The notes beneath the pieces were generated by a model. The model saw only the letters and a program-made list of their open reading frames with translations. It was not told the DNA's origin and searched no databases. Source: RI-231 sp041394905 (GTDB lineage Bacteria; Acidobacteriota; Terriglobia; Bryobacterales; UBA6623). Taken from it: a DNA stretch of 64,000 bases. The position numbers were made by a program, and so were the translations under genes. Shown one piece after another: positions 1 to 10,438 of the stretch. Position 1 is the stretch's first letter, and each line of letters starts with the position of its first letter. The stretch covers positions 620,001 to 684,000 of the forward strand of contig JAWKHJ010000002.1 of the NCBI GenBank assembly GCA_041394905.1. Reading direction: 5' to 3'.

Positions 1-48
1 GGCGCGATCGACTCGCGCCCCTTCCAGAAACCAACACTAGCGGTTGCG

Positions 49-267
49 CTAGTTGTTGTTCGATGCCGGCCGGCCGTACTTGCGGCGGAAGCGTTCCACG
101 CGTCCGGCCGTGTCGACCAACTTCTGCTTACCCGTGAAGAACGGATGGCAGGCCGAGCAAATCTCCAAGTGGATGTCGCCCTTGTGCGTCGAACGCGTTT
201 CGAACTCGTCTCCGCACGCACAGCGAACTTTCACGACGTGGTAGTCGGGATGGATAGCGGCTTTCAT
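49..267 (-). CDS. rpmE: 50S ribosomal protein L31, zinc-binding form
   Basis: Large-subunit ribosomal protein of 72 residues, the normal length for bacterial L31. Cys16, Cys18, Cys37 and Cys40 are all present, which is the CxC...CxxC zinc site of the C+ form; the zinc-free paralogue used under zinc limitation lacks these cysteines. The basic patch around residues 46-66 fits rRNA binding. The ATG has an AGAGGG ribosome-binding site 8 bases upstream. The gene stands alone, transcribed away from the secreted protease at 413, with 145 bases between them and no obvious terminator in that gap. The identification is secure. Confidence 0.97.
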   Translation of the reverse strand: MKAAIHPDYHVVKVRCACGDEFETRSTHKGDIHLEICSACHPFFTGKQKLVDTAGRVERFRRKYGRPASNNN

Positions 268-412
268 TCCTCGAACCCTCTCTTCAAAGACAGTCTCCTC
301 CGATCATAGCACGCGGCTGGCCAAAGCAAAGATGTAACGCAAAGCCGGACAGCGCGCGTCCAAGTCCTCGGAAGCGCTTCCCGGAGAACGATGAAGGCTC
401 CGGGAGGTTGAT

Positions 413-3400
413 GTGAAGCAAATTTCGTCTCGCCGTGTGTTCGTTACGGCGTTGATTTTATTGGGGTTGGCGGGCAGTGCGCTTGCCGCCGAGGTTCCGT
501 TCGACTACGTCGTGGTTCTGCGTGCGCCTTCGGTCGCCAAGAGCCTTTCACCGTCGCGCGCCAAGCAGGACGCCGCACGTATCAAGGCCATGGGCGCGTC
601 CGTCGTCGAAGCGCAAGCCCCGGTGAAGGAGGCGCTCGCGGCACGCGGCGTCCAAGTCACAGGCTCCGTCCACAATGTTCTCAACGCGGTCTTCGTGCGC
701 GCCACACGCGAGCAGGCGCGGACTCTCGGCGAGGTCGCGGGCGTCGCGCGTGTCATGCGCATGCGCCGCTTCAAGCCGCTGCTCAATCGTGCATCGCAAA
801 TCGTACGTGCTGACGAAGCCATCCAGGCGCTCGGCGGATCCGGCCGTGCAGGCGAAGGCATCCGCATCGGAGTCATCGACACCGGCATCGACCAAACGCA
901 CCCCGCCTTCCAGGACAACCAAGTCAGCCCGCCGGCCGGCTTCCCTAAGGGACGCCCCGAAGACCTCTCCTACACCAACAACAAGATCATCGCCGCGCGC
1001 AGCTACGTCCACCTGCTCAATCCGGCCGATGCCGCTTACTCGCGTCCCGATGACTACACGCCGCGCGACCGCACCGGCCACGGAACCGCCGTCGCCATGA
1101 TCGCCGCCGGACGGCCCGTCAACTCGCCCGTCGGTTTGCTCACCGGGGTTGCTCCGAAGGCTTTCCTCGGCAACTACAAGATCTTCGGTTCGCCCGACCT
1201 CAACGAGTTCACCAACGACGGCGCCATCCTGGCCGCCATGGACGACGCCGTCGTCGACGGCATGGACATCCTCACCGTCAGCTTCAGCGCCGTCGCTCAG
1301 TATCCCTGGGATGAAGCCTGCGACGACGGCGCGTCGTTCTGCGACCCGTCGCCGAAGCCACTCAATACGTCATCGATAGCTTTGGCCTCGTGATCGTCGC
1401 TGCTGCAGGGAACGCCGGCGCCTTTGGCGAACAACAGTTCCCCACGCGCAACACCATCTCGACGCCCGGCACTGCGCCCGGCGTCATCACCGTCAGCGCC
1501 ACGGTGAACGCGCGCCAGCTCCAGCAATCGGTTGAAATTCCCGGCACACGCTTCGCCCGCCTTGCCCGGGGCCAGGCCCGAACTCGGAAGGACGATCCAG
1601 GCGCGGGCTGTTGATGCCTTCGACCTCGGCGACTCGCTCGTGTGCAGCGCGTTCCCCGCCGGTTCCATGCAAGGCGCCATCGCGGTGATCGACCGTGGCG
1701 GCTGCGACCTTGAGTTCAAGATCGAGTTCGCCGAACAAGCCGGCGCCATCGCAGCCGTCATCATCAACGTCGAAGGCCGTGACGCCCCAGAGGTCATGCT
1801 CGGCCTCGAGACCACCGACATTCCAGCCTTCTCGATTGGCTACTCCGACGGACAGCAACTCATCACCTACCTGCAAAACAGCAACTCCGATCTGGTCACG
1901 CTCAACCCCACCCTCCGCGCGGTCGACTTTGCCTCTGACCAAGTTGCGCCGTTTAGCTCGCGAGGACCCGGTATCGGCGGCGTGCTCAAGCCGGAAATCG
2001 TTGCGCCTGGAGCCTTCATCTACTCCGCCGCGCAGCGTTCGATCCCAACGGAGATGCGTTCAGCGAAACCGGTTTCGAGTCCGTCGACGGCACCAGCTTC
2101 GCGGCTCCCTTCGTAGCCGGCGCCGCCGCTCTGGTGTGGCAAGCAAATCCTCAGTTCAACTCGGCGCAGGTCAAGTCGGCCTTGGTCAACACCGCGGCCC
2201 TCGCCGTCTTCGAGAACGGCCGCGAGGCGTCGGTGACGGCGGTCGGCGCGGGGCTGCTGGACGCCCGATCCGCGCTCGAACCCGTCGCGACAGCTGAGCC
2301 CGCGACCATCAGCTTTGGCGACCTGCGCCAAGCCACGCTTCCGCTCGAGCAGACGCTCTACGTGCGGAACACTAGCGGCTCGGCGTCCACCTATCGCGTG
2401 GCCGTGATCGCACGCACGCCCGAATCCGGCGCGCGCATGCTGGTCAACGGTGCGACCGAGGCCGTCATCTCGCTGTTGCCCAACCAAGAGTCCTCGGTCC
2501 GCGTCACACTGAGCGGCTCGCGCCCCTCGCCCGGTGAGTACGAAGGCTTCCTACGCATTTCGCGCGACTCCGGCGGCCTCGAGCTGCTCGTGCCCTTCTA
2601 TTACGCCGTGGGCGACAATGTTCCCGCGAATGCCTTCGTGCTGAGCGGAACCGGCATGGTCGGTACGGTCAACGAGCCTCACCCGGAGCTGCTCATTTTC
2701 AAAGTCGTCGACCAGTACGGCCAGCCGGTGTCCGACTTAGGCGTCTCATTCCAAGTCGTCGAGGGCGGCGGAACGATCTACCAATCCGACCCCAATACCG
2801 ATGCTTTCGGCGTCGCCGCGGCCGATGTCGACATGGGACCCGACCCGGGCTATCAGGATTTCAAGGCCACGGCCGGTTCGCTAGAAGCCTTCTTCTTCAA
2901 TCAAGCCAGGCTCAAGCCCTTCATCGGCGGCATGGTCAACGGCCGGTTCGCGGCGAACAAGCCCGTCGCGCCTGGTTCCATCATCTCGATCTTCGGCACG
3001 ACGCTCGCGGAGTTCGTCGGCAGCGCGTCCCGTCTGCCCTGCCCATCGCTCTCAAGCACGTCTCGATCAGCTTCGACTTCCCCGAAGACGGCATCAGCGT
3101 CCCCGGCCACATCTACTACGTAAGCGAAGGCCAAGTGAACGTGCAGGTTCCGTGGGAGCTTTCGCCGGACGCAACTTCGCTTTCGTCAGGCGCGCATCGA
3201 GGACTCCGTCAGCGACATCGCGACGCTCGATCTGTCTGACTCTGCGCCGGGATTGTTCGAGACAAACTTCCAGGGTCGCAACATCGGCATCGCCGCCCAC
3301 GCCGACGGCCAACTCGTGACCTCACAGAACCCCGCTGCGCCGGGCGAAACGATCGTCATCTACGGTACGGGCTTCGGCCCCGTGGACGAGGCGCAACAGT

Positions 3401-3624
3401 CTGGCGAAATCGCTCCGGCGCGCATCATTCGAACGCGCGGCGCCGCCGCAGACGACCATTGCGGGACGCGACGCGGCGGTCCTGTTCTCCGGCCTGACGC
3501 CCGGCTTCGTGGGCCTCTACCAAGCAAACGTTACCCTTCCTCAGGGACGCCTTCGGGCGAACAGGACTTTGTGTTGACGGTCAACGGAGTGGCGAGCAAC
3601 ACCGTCAAGATCGCCGTGCGCTAG
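413..3624 (+). CDS. Secreted subtilisin-family (S8) protease with PA insert and TIGR03437 C-terminus, frameshifted
   Basis: Exported serine protease of about 1070 residues. The GTG start has GGGAGG five bases upstream and is followed by a Sec signal peptide ending near residue 25. An inhibitor-like prodomain precedes the S8 domain, with catalytic Asp in VIDTGID, His in the TGHGTA motif and Ser in DGTSFAAP (about base 2095). A protease-associated insert lies between His and Ser (bases 1615-1900). After the catalytic domain come Fn3-like and Big-1-like segments, then the Solibacter C-terminal domain (bases 2920-3620). Frameshifts occur near 1345, 1530-1615, 2035, 3035, 3160, 3185 and 3445-3545. 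At those I worked out, one extra base in a C, T or G run restores the frame, so assembly error is more likely than decay. Substrate unknown. Confidence 0.85.
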
Positions 3625-3641
3625 AGCCGTCGCTCAGTCGG

Positions 3642-5091
3642 CTACTCCGTCTCGAGCATCGTCGCCAGCCGCCCTGGCGCATAGGCCCCGTTAAAGGGAT
3701 GTGGCTCCTCGGAGCCGCATCCCCGAGGCGTCATAGACCGCCACGTCGTGGCGTAACGTCGCCCGCAGGGCGTCATCGGGCGCCAGGAAGAAGCGGTCGA
3801 TGTTGATGCGCGGTCCGGCCGCTGGCTCACGCTGTTGGCGTCCGGAGCCAGATAAACGTCCCACACCCCGGCCAGCTTGAACAGGTCGTGGTAAATCGAG
3901 GCGTAGAAGAACACCTCGTCGATCGAGGTCAGCAAGATCGTCTTGTCCGGATGGCGCACCCGCGCGTGGCGCAAGCCCGTCACCAGGTTGCGGCAGCGGA
4001 TGCTGCGTGCGATAGCTGTAGTCGACAATCGACTCCGAATAGCGCAGCGACCCAACCAGGAAGAGAGCCAGCAGCGCCGCCGCCGCCGCCGTGCCCCCCA
4101 CCCGGCGCGCCATGCCGCAACCATCGCAAGTCCGCCCGCGATGGCCAGCCCCGCCGAGGGCAGAAACAGGTAGTAGTCCGACAAGTGCTCACCCAGGGGC
4201 AGATACGGCGTCAGCCCAGCCAAGAACCAGAACCACCCAAACAGCGCCGCCGGCTCGCCTGCAAGCTCTTCCAGCCGGCGAACGCCGCCAACGGAACGGC
4301 GATGACCCACGCAGCCCACGCCGATGACGATCCCGCGAAAACAAGCTCGCAATAGAAGCGCAGCGCCCCGATCCAGTGCAGCGGGTTCAAGCTCATGTGG
4401 TACGCTCCGCCCCCCGCCCCAGGCGGCGTCGCCTGCAATTGCACCCAAGCGATCAACGCCGAGCCCAGGAACATCGGCAACGCCCAGGCCCAGCGCTTGC
4501 GCTCGAACGCCAGCGCATAGCCAAGCGCCAGCGCCGGGTAGATCACGATGGTTTCGAGCGCCAAGAAGCCCGCTAGAAACGTCGCCCACTGCAACAGGTA
4601 GTAGCCCAAGCTTCCGCTGCGCAAGAAGGCCTGAAATCCCAGCAGCGACACCAGCAGAAACAGCGAGAACAGCGCCTGGTTATACGACGATGACCAGCTC
4701 ATCGTGCCCGATAACCCGTGATGGATGGCCCAGAGGCACGAGGCCGCCACGGCCGCGCCCTGGGTCAACCCGGCGCGGCGCAACAGCGCCCCAAACAGCC
4801 AGAGGTTCACCACCTGCGTCCCGAACGCCATCACGCGGAACGGGAACCCGTTGAGCCCAAACCACTGGTAGAACCAGTAAAAGAACAGACGCTCGCTTAG
4901 CGTCCTGTAGGTGCCCTGTGCCCGCGTCGAACAGCAGCGCCCAGAACTGCTCGGTCGGCACGCACGTGCTCGATCAGCGTGAAGTCGTCGCCGTGGAACC
5001 AGACGAACAGACCCTTCCAGTAGACGGCGTAGAGCAGCAGCGGCGGCAACGCCCACCACAGAAGGGAACCGGATTTGGCCTTGCCGCTCAC
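3642..5091 (-). CDS. Polytopic membrane protein, glycosyltransferase-C-like, frameshifted
   Basis: Integral membrane protein of roughly 480 residues. The proposed GTG start overlaps the stop codon of the upstream lipoprotein by GTGA, so the two are translationally coupled. An early HGDDF motif follows the first membrane segment, resembling the acidic loop-1 motif of GT-C glycosyltransferases. About ten hydrophobic segments follow, including a HLSDYYLFLPSAG stretch near two thirds of the length. The frame is broken near 4910-4960, around 4260-4280 and around 4000-4100, so the C-terminal third is read from mixed frames. No close family is recognised. A role in lipid-linked sugar transfer is inferred from the motif and from the glycosyltransferase and acyltransferase genes upstream on the same strand. 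Confidence 0.55.
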
Positions 5092-5613
5092 TGAAAGGCG
5101 ACGGAAAAAACGATGATGCCCAACTCCGCGGGTCGCAGTCGCCCGGCGGCAGCGCTTTGTCGAGCTCGAACTCGACTTCGGCGGGTTGTGCTGGTCAGCA
5201 GGCCGTCCGGCACGATGGCCTCGAACTGCTTGTTCTCGCCCGGCGAATCGAAGGTTACGCGCGCCCACCTGCTGACCGTTGATACGCGCTGTCATCGTGA
5301 TTGGTCCGACCTCGTCGGTCACCACGCCGGGAAGCGTAAACGTCAAGTTCAAGACCACTGGTTGGCCCGGAGGTGGAGGTTGAAGCATGACGGCGAACTT
5401 GCGTTCGGTCCAGCGCCATGCTTGCTGTTCGAGCCCATGGAAGCCCCGCAGCAACTGCGGCGCGGCGCGCGGGTCGGCTACGTTTACGTTCGAGAGCAGT
5501 TGGGCCGGCGGCGCGCCCTCCTCTTCCTCAATCGGGATACCGGGCTCATTCTGCACGCAGCCCGATAGCGCGGCTAGGAGCAGGAAACACCAAGTTGCCC
5601 GGGCGCTCGACAT
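5088..5613 (-). CDS. Putative lipoprotein of unknown function, frameshifted
   Basis: Small exported lipoprotein of about 175 residues. The start chosen is the ATG giving MSSARATW, 18 bases inside a longer open frame, because a hydrophobic segment and the lipobox LSGC follow directly. The mature part has a run of Glu, a proline-rich turn and an all-beta segment, and ends in GIIVFSVAFQ when the frame is repaired. Small indels in C and G runs near 5140-5265 disrupt the last third. The stop codon overlaps the GTG start of the membrane protein downstream. It follows plsC with a short gap. No domain assignment is possible from the sequence alone. Confidence 0.55.
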
Positions 5614-5635
5614 GAAGGGAGATCGTAGCAAAGCG

Positions 5636-6352
5636 CTAGTTGGCCGCGGGCGGGCCCGTCTCGAGCGCCTCTTCCATGACGGCCCGTACCCGCTCGATCA
5701 GCTTTCCCCGGTCCGCGTCGTTCAAGCCCTCCGTCTCGATCGGCTCGTGGAACCAGATGGTCATCTCGCCCGGGTGGATCTTGAGCGAACCTTTCGGCAT
5801 CAGCCGCCCCGCGCCGTGGACGGTGATCGGCGTCAGCGGCGCTCCCGTCTCGATGGCCATCGTGAACGGCCCCGGACGAAACGGCAAGAGCTTGCCGTCG
5901 CGGCTGCGGGTGCCCTCGGGGAAGATCATCAGCGAAACGCCATCCGCGAGCGTCTGTTTGGCTTGCTCCAGCGCATGATGGCGGGAGTCGGCGCGCGTGC
6001 GGTCGACGTAGATGAAGCTGCCCAGCCCCATGATGTAGCCCAGCAGGGGAATCCGCCTCAGTTCTTTCTTGAGGATGAAGGCGATGCGCGGCAGCACGGC
6101 CAGCAGGGCTGGCGGTTCCAGGTTCGAGACGTGGTTCGAGACGAAGATGCTCACCCGGTGCTTGCGCGTGTTCTCGAGGTTCACGAAGCGCACGCGCACT
6201 CCTGAGAGCGCCAGCGCCAATCGGCAGCCTTGGCGCGCCACCCAATAGATCGGGCGGATGTCGCGGATCATCCACGTCAGCGGGACGAACGTGACCGCCG
6301 CCAACGCCACGTAGAGCGAGATGACTGGGAGAGCGATCAGCAGCGCGCGCAT
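5636..6352 (-). CDS. plsC: 1-acyl-sn-glycerol-3-phosphate acyltransferase (PlsC family)
   Basis: Acyltransferase of 238 residues that would add the second acyl chain to lysophosphatidic acid at the inner membrane. An N-terminal hydrophobic helix (residues 5-30) is followed by block I, NHVSNLEPP, and block III, FPEGTRSRDG near residue 150. Block I normally reads HX4D; here the acidic residue is Glu (codon GAA), a conservative but uncommon change in the charge-relay motif. Length matches the family. It lies 9 bases downstream of the glycosyltransferase at 6362-7099 on the same strand, so the two are probably co-transcribed. The family call is sure; the exact acyl acceptor is not. Confidence 0.88.
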   Translation of the reverse strand: MRALLIALPVISLYVALAAVTFVPLTWMIRDIRPIYWVARQGCRLALALSGVRVRFVNLENTRKHRVSIFVSNHVSNLEPPALLAVLPRIAFILKKELRRIPLLGYIMGLGSFIYVDRTRADSRHHALEQAKQTLADGVSLMIFPEGTRSRDGKLLPFRPGPFTMAIETGAPLTPITVHGAGRLMPKGSLKIHPGEMTIWFHEPIETEGLNDADRGKLIERVRAVMEEALETGPPAAN

Positions 6353-6361
6353 CGCCGGAAC

Positions 6362-7099
6362 CTAGCGGTAGAGCCCGCGGATGTCGTTCCAGCGCACACG
6401 GGCCAAATCGACGAACGCGTCCGCGCCGGAAAGCATCGACACTGTCGTGCCTTCCACATCGTCCCAGCGCACCGCCACCTCGGCGATGCGATAGCCCAGC
6501 TTCCGCGCGATGAAGAGCACTTCGACGTCGAACCCGAAGCGCGTGAGTTGTTGGCGTTTGAAGATCGCTTGTGCGGCTTCGCGGCTGAAGAGCTTGAAGC
6601 CGCACTGTGTGTCATGGAACTTCAGGCCGGCCACGGCGCGGACGCCCAGGTTGAACATGCGGCCGGAAAGCTCACGGAAGAACGGTTGGTGGACGCCGAC
6701 AAGCGACCGGTCGAGCGCGCGCGAGCCGATCGCGCCGTCGTAGCCGCCCTCCTCAGCCGCCGTGATGAGCTTGGGTAGCTCTTCGATCGGCGCTGAAAGG
6801 TCCGCATCGCTGAACAGGACCCAATCGCCCGCGGCCTCGAGCATGCCATGGCGCACGCTATAGCCCTTGCCTTGATTGCCGGGGTTTTCGAGCACGCGAA
6901 ACGACAACGTCGGTGTCGTGAGCTTCTCGCCGATCGTACGTGCGGTCGCCGCCGTCGCGTCCTTCGAGCCGTCGTTGACGATCAGAATCTCGACCGGCTT
7001 TCCGAAGCTGGCGAAGTAGTCCGCGATCCGCTCGAGCGTGGGCGGAAGACGGCGTTCTTCGTTGTATGCCGGGATGACGACCGAGACGTTGGGCTGCAA
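6362..7099 (-). CDS. Family 2 glycosyltransferase, dolichyl/polyprenyl-phosphate glucosyltransferase type
   Basis: Cytoplasmic GT-A enzyme of 245 residues. It begins with VSVVIPAYNEE and has the nucleotide-sugar signature LIVNDGSKDAT, the DxD-type metal motif FSDADLSAP near residue 100, and an acceptor-loop sequence GSRALDRS. The C-terminus (ARVRWNDIRGLYR) matches the dolichyl-phosphate beta-glucosyltransferase/DPG synthase group. It would transfer a hexose from a nucleotide sugar to a polyprenyl phosphate, giving a membrane sugar donor. That fits the GT-C-like membrane protein further down the same strand. It follows rpoD but is separated from it by a strong terminator. Confidence 0.82.
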   Translation of the reverse strand: MQPNVSVVIPAYNEERRLPPTLERIADYFASFGKPVEILIVNDGSKDATAATARTIGEKLTTPTLSFRVLENPGNQGKGYSVRHGMLEAAGDWVLFSDADLSAPIEELPKLITAAEEGGYDGAIGSRALDRSLVGVHQPFFRELSGRMFNLGVRAVAGLKFHDTQCGFKLFSREAAQAIFKRQQLTRFGFDVEVLFIARKLGYRIAEVAVRWDDVEGTTVSMLSGADAFVDLARVRWNDIRGLYR

Positions 7100-7194
7100 T
7101 GTGTCGATACCGTGCCGGGGGCCCGGCAGAACAAGGAGAGCGCTTTTTGGAGTGTCGCATCCCCCAAGAAAGCGGGCAACCCGGGGGAGGGAAG

Positions 7195-7226
7195 AACGAA
7201 AGGGCGGTCGCGCTCCGCGACCGCCC
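7195..7226 (-). terminator. Rho-independent terminator of rpoD
   Basis: A perfect 11 bp stem, GGGCGGTCGCG (7202-7212) with CGCGACCGCCC (7216-7226), encloses a 3-base loop. Read on the minus strand, the stem is followed by TTTCGTTCTTC. It lies 33 bases past the rpoD stop codon, so it separates rpoD from the glycosyltransferase genes. Confidence 0.85.
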
Positions 7227-7258
7227 CGTGGTTGGTGTGGTGTTGTTGGGTCGCCAGC

Positions 7259-8827
7259 TTAAGGCTTGGCGGCCATGAGCGCTCGCAGGCGACGCGCGCG
7301 GTCCGGACCACGCAGCGCCCGCAGCGCCTTGGCCTCTATTTGCCGAATCCGCTCGCGCGTGACGGCAAACTCCTGGCCGATTTCCTCGAGCGTATGCTCG
7401 CGGTCGCAGCCAATGCCGAAGCGCATGCGGATCACCTTCTCTTCCTTGGGCGAGAGAGTTTTGAGAACGTCCGCGGTCTCTTCGCGCACGTTTGAGTCGA
7501 TGACGGCGTCGATCGGGGAGCCGACCCACTTGTCCTCGAGTAGATCGCCCAGGGCGGACTCGCCGTCGCGGCCCACCGGCGTTTCGAGCGAAACCGGGTC
7601 GCGCGAGATGGTCTTGAGCTTCTGCACCTTGTCGGGCGAGATCTCCATGCGCTCGCCGATCTCTTCGTTGGTCGGCGTGCGGCCCAGCTCTTTCTCGAGC
7701 TCGCGGGAGGCGCGCAAGAACTTGTTCATCGACTCGTTCATGTGCACCGGGATGCGGATCGTGCGCGACTGGTCCGCGATGGCGCGGGTGATCGCCTGCC
7801 GAATCCACCAAGTGGCGTAAGTCGAGAACTTGTAGCCGCGGCGGTACTCGAACTTCTCAGCCGCGCGCATCAAGCCGATGTTGCCTTCCTGGATGAGGTC
7901 GAGCAAGTGCAGACCGCGGTTGACGTACTTCTTGGCGACGGAGACGACCAAGCGGAGGTTCGCTTCGACGAGCGCCTTCTTCGCCTTCTCGGCTTCGATC
8001 TCGCCCAGGGTCACGCGCCGTAGCGTGCGGTGGAGTTGCTCCACGCTAACACCCAGTTCTTCGACCTTGGAATCGAGCGCTATCTTCGCCGTTTTCCATT
8101 CAGCGTGCGCGGGCGAACCCTTCTTGGGCGCTTTGGCTTCGATCTTGCGAAGCTCGCGGCCCAGAGTGTCGATCTCGCGGCGGCGGTCGGCCAACTCACA
8201 CTGGAATGAAGTCCACTGGTCCTGCTGCAGCGGAACGCCCTGCAGGCCCAGCGAGAGCGAAATGATCGTCCGCCGGCGCTGCCAATCCAAGCGGCGTCGT
8301 ACGTTGACGTTCCGCTTCGGCGTCGATTCGATCGAGCTCTCGATCTCGTCGAGCTGCTTGACGCTCTCGACCAGCGCTGCGATCGATTTCTTGATCTTCG
8401 CGACGCGCTTGGACCGCGCTTCCGAAGTCTCTTCGGCGTCGCCGGATTCAATCAGCGATTCGAGCTCGAGCTCGTTGTCGAGGATCTGTTGGTAGGTGGC
8501 AAGGGCGCGAAGGCGCACGAGCGGGGAGCGCGAAATCGCTCGCCGCATCTGCATCTTGCCGCGCTCCATGCGCCGCGCCAAGTCGACCTCGCCCTCCCGC
8601 GTGAGCAGCGGCACCGCGCCCATCTCGCGCAGATAGACGCGAACAGGGTCATCGGTATAGAGCGTGTCTTCGCTGACGGCGGGTTGAGAGTCTGAGTCGT
8701 CTTCCGAGCTCGACTCTTCTTCCTCTTCTTCCTCGACGAATTCTTTCTCTTCTTCGGATTCGTCCTTGAGCGCGACCGCCAAAGGATCCTTGGAATCCTC
8801 AAACGGGCTGTCGTCAAAATGGTCCAT
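7259..8827 (-). CDS. rpoD: RNA polymerase primary sigma factor RpoD (sigma-70)
   Basis: Housekeeping sigma factor, 522 residues from the ATG giving MDHFDDSPFEDS. This start has GGAG 8 bases upstream and is preferred over upstream in-frame codons. The N-terminus is a strongly acidic region 1.1-like tail (residues 1-55, long Glu/Ser runs). Region 1.2 (DDPVRVYLREMG) begins near residue 60. A non-conserved charged segment follows, then region 2 (VSVAKKYVNRGLHLLDLIQ and the 2.4 helix with YATWWIRQAI), region 3, and region 4 ending in the -35-binding helix TRERIRQIEAKALRAL. All DNA-contacting blocks are intact. It is transcribed as a single gene, closed by the terminator at 7195-7226. Confidence 0.97.
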   Translation of the reverse strand: MDHFDDSPFEDSKDPLAVALKDESEEEKEFVEEEEEEESSSEDDSDSQPAVSEDTLYTDDPVRVYLREMGAVPLLTREGEVDLARRMERGKMQMRRAISRSPLVRLRALATYQQILDNELELESLIESGDAEETSEARSKRVAKIKKSIAALVESVKQLDEIESSIESTPKRNVNVRRRLDWQRRRTIISLSLGLQGVPLQQDQWTSFQCELADRRREIDTLGRELRKIEAKAPKKGSPAHAEWKTAKIALDSKVEELGVSVEQLHRTLRRVTLGEIEAEKAKKALVEANLRLVVSVAKKYVNRGLHLLDLIQEGNIGLMRAAEKFEYRRGYKFSTYATWWIRQAITRAIADQSRTIRIPVHMNESMNKFLRASRELEKELGRTPTNEEIGERMEISPDKVQKLKTISRDPVSLETPVGRDGESALGDLLEDKWVGSPIDAVIDSNVREETADVLKTLSPKEEKVIRMRFGIGCDREHTLEEIGQEFAVTRERIRQIEAKALRALRGPDRARRLRALMAAKP

Positions 8828-9267
8828 TACTACTCCAAGACCGCTCTTCCTTGCGGCCCTTCGGTTCATTTGGGTCGAACAAAAGCGCCCCGCCACGCGT
8901 GGCGCGCAACTCGACCGTAAATACCGCCCTTAAGACGGACGACGTCTTCTCGTATCTGGGATACTGGCGGGACCTGCTTACCGCTTCATCGCTTGAAATG
9001 AATCCCCATTGGCGGGGCTGGACCGCGGTTGCTAAGTCGCCCAGTTCTTGTTGAAGTCGGCTCTCGCTCGATCTACATCTTGTCGGCCAGACGTTGTCAC
9101 CAGTATGAAACATGTTTTTGGCGAATGCAAGTAGCTATTAAGCGATTTTCCTGAGGGGTCCTACGCAGGGAGGCGGTTGCACCGCTTCCGGGCGCTAGGG
9201 TACAACTAACAGGCCTCCCGCCCGGCTCGGGCCGCGTTCCACGGAGGCTGTGAGGGACAAAAATTCT
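8828..9267. other. Divergent intergenic region between rpoD and an oxidoreductase
   Basis: 440 bases without a supported gene. It holds the rpoD ribosome-binding site at its left end. Two short inverted repeats lie close together: AAGAC (8932-8936) with GTCTT (8944-8948), and GTATC (8952-8956) with GATAC (8960-8964). Either could be an operator for the divergent genes. No convincing -35/-10 pair was found on either strand, and no RNA gene was recognised. Confidence 0.5.
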
Positions 9268-10434
9268 ATGGCGAAGCAACTCCGTGTAGGCATGATCGGC
9301 TACGGCTTCATGGGCCGCACCCACTCCAACGCCTACAAGCGTTTGAACGACTTCTTCCCCGTCGAGCACCGCCCCGTGCTCAAGGCCGTCGCCGCGCGCA
9401 ACCGCGATAAGGCGCAGGCTTTCGCAGACACCTGGGGCTACGAACGGGTGGAGACGGATTGGCGGCGCTTGGTGGAAGCCGACGATATTGATCTCATCGA
9501 CATCGGCGCTCCAAATCACGTCCATAAAGAGATCGCTCTGGCCGCCGCCGCCGCCGGCAAGATGATCCTATGCGAGAAGCCTCTGGCGCTGACCGTGGCG
9601 GAGGCCGAGGAGATGGTCGAGGCGGTGGAGAAGGCCGGCGTTCCCAATATGGTCTGGTTCAATTACCGCCGCGTCCCCTCCATCTCGCTCGCCAAGCAGG
9701 TCATCGACGAGGGGCGTATCGGCCGGCCTTTCCACTACCGCGCGACCTACCTGCAGGACTGGACGATCAACCCCGAAGTGCCCCAAGGCGGGGCTGGGCT
9801 GTGGCGCCTCGACGCCGACGTCGCCGGCTCAGGCGTGACCGGCGATCTGTTGGCCCACTCGATCGATACCGCGATGTGGCTCAACGGGCCGATCACGCGC
9901 GTGACCGCCAAGACCGAGACCTTCGTCAAGGAGCGCCTCCACGCCGAGACCGGCGCCAAGCAACCGGTCAGTATTGACGACGCCTGCATGTTCCTCGCCG
10001 AGTTTGCCAACGGCTCGATGGGCACCTTCGAGTCCACACGCTATGCGCGCGGCCGCAAGAACTACAACACGTTCGAGCTCAACGGCGCTGACGGCTCAGT
10101 CTTCTTCGACCTGGAAGAGCCTGAGTACTTGCAGTTCTTCGAGTACACGCAGAAGCAGTCCGGCAAGAAGGTCGAGGACCATCTGACGGGCTGGCGCAAG
10201 ATCCATACGACCAATCCCGAGCACCCTTACATGGACAAGTACTGGGTTCCGGGCACCTGCATCGGCTACGAGCACACCTTCCTCAACGCCCTGGCGGACT
10301 TCGTCGCCGGCATCGAATCCGGCAAGCCGACCCAGCCGGACTTCCGCAACGCCCTGCAGACGCAGAAAGTCTGCGACGCGGTGCTCTCGTCTGCGAAAAC
10401 GGGCCAGTGGACGGAGACGGGGGCCGAGGCTTAA
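9268..10434 (+). CDS. Gfo/Idh/MocA family oxidoreductase
   Basis: NAD(P)-dependent sugar or inositol dehydrogenase-like protein, 388 residues from the ATG MAKQLRV. A GTG 18 bases upstream is possible, but GAGGG sits about 12 bases before the ATG. The Rossmann motif GMIGYGFMGRTH is at residues 8-19 and the conserved EKP motif (LCEKPLALT) is near residue 105. The C-terminal alpha/beta domain carries the DLLAHSID histidine region and a long loop (TGWRKIHTTNPEHPY) seen in dehydrogenases acting on larger sugars. No signal peptide, so it is cytosolic. The next gene starts 4 bases after its stop, indicating an operon. The substrate cannot be assigned. Confidence 0.88.
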   Translation: MAKQLRVGMIGYGFMGRTHSNAYKRLNDFFPVEHRPVLKAVAARNRDKAQAFADTWGYERVETDWRRLVEADDIDLIDIGAPNHVHKEIALAAAAAGKMILCEKPLALTVAEAEEMVEAVEKAGVPNMVWFNYRRVPSISLAKQVIDEGRIGRPFHYRATYLQDWTINPEVPQGGAGLWRLDADVAGSGVTGDLLAHSIDTAMWLNGPITRVTAKTETFVKERLHAETGAKQPVSIDDACMFLAEFANGSMGTFESTRYARGRKNYNTFELNGADGSVFFDLEEPEYLQFFEYTQKQSGKKVEDHLTGWRKIHTTNPEHPYMDKYWVPGTCIGYEHTFLNALADFVAGIESGKPTQPDFRNALQTQKVCDAVLSSAKTGQWTETGAEA

Positions 10435-10438
10435 CCCA

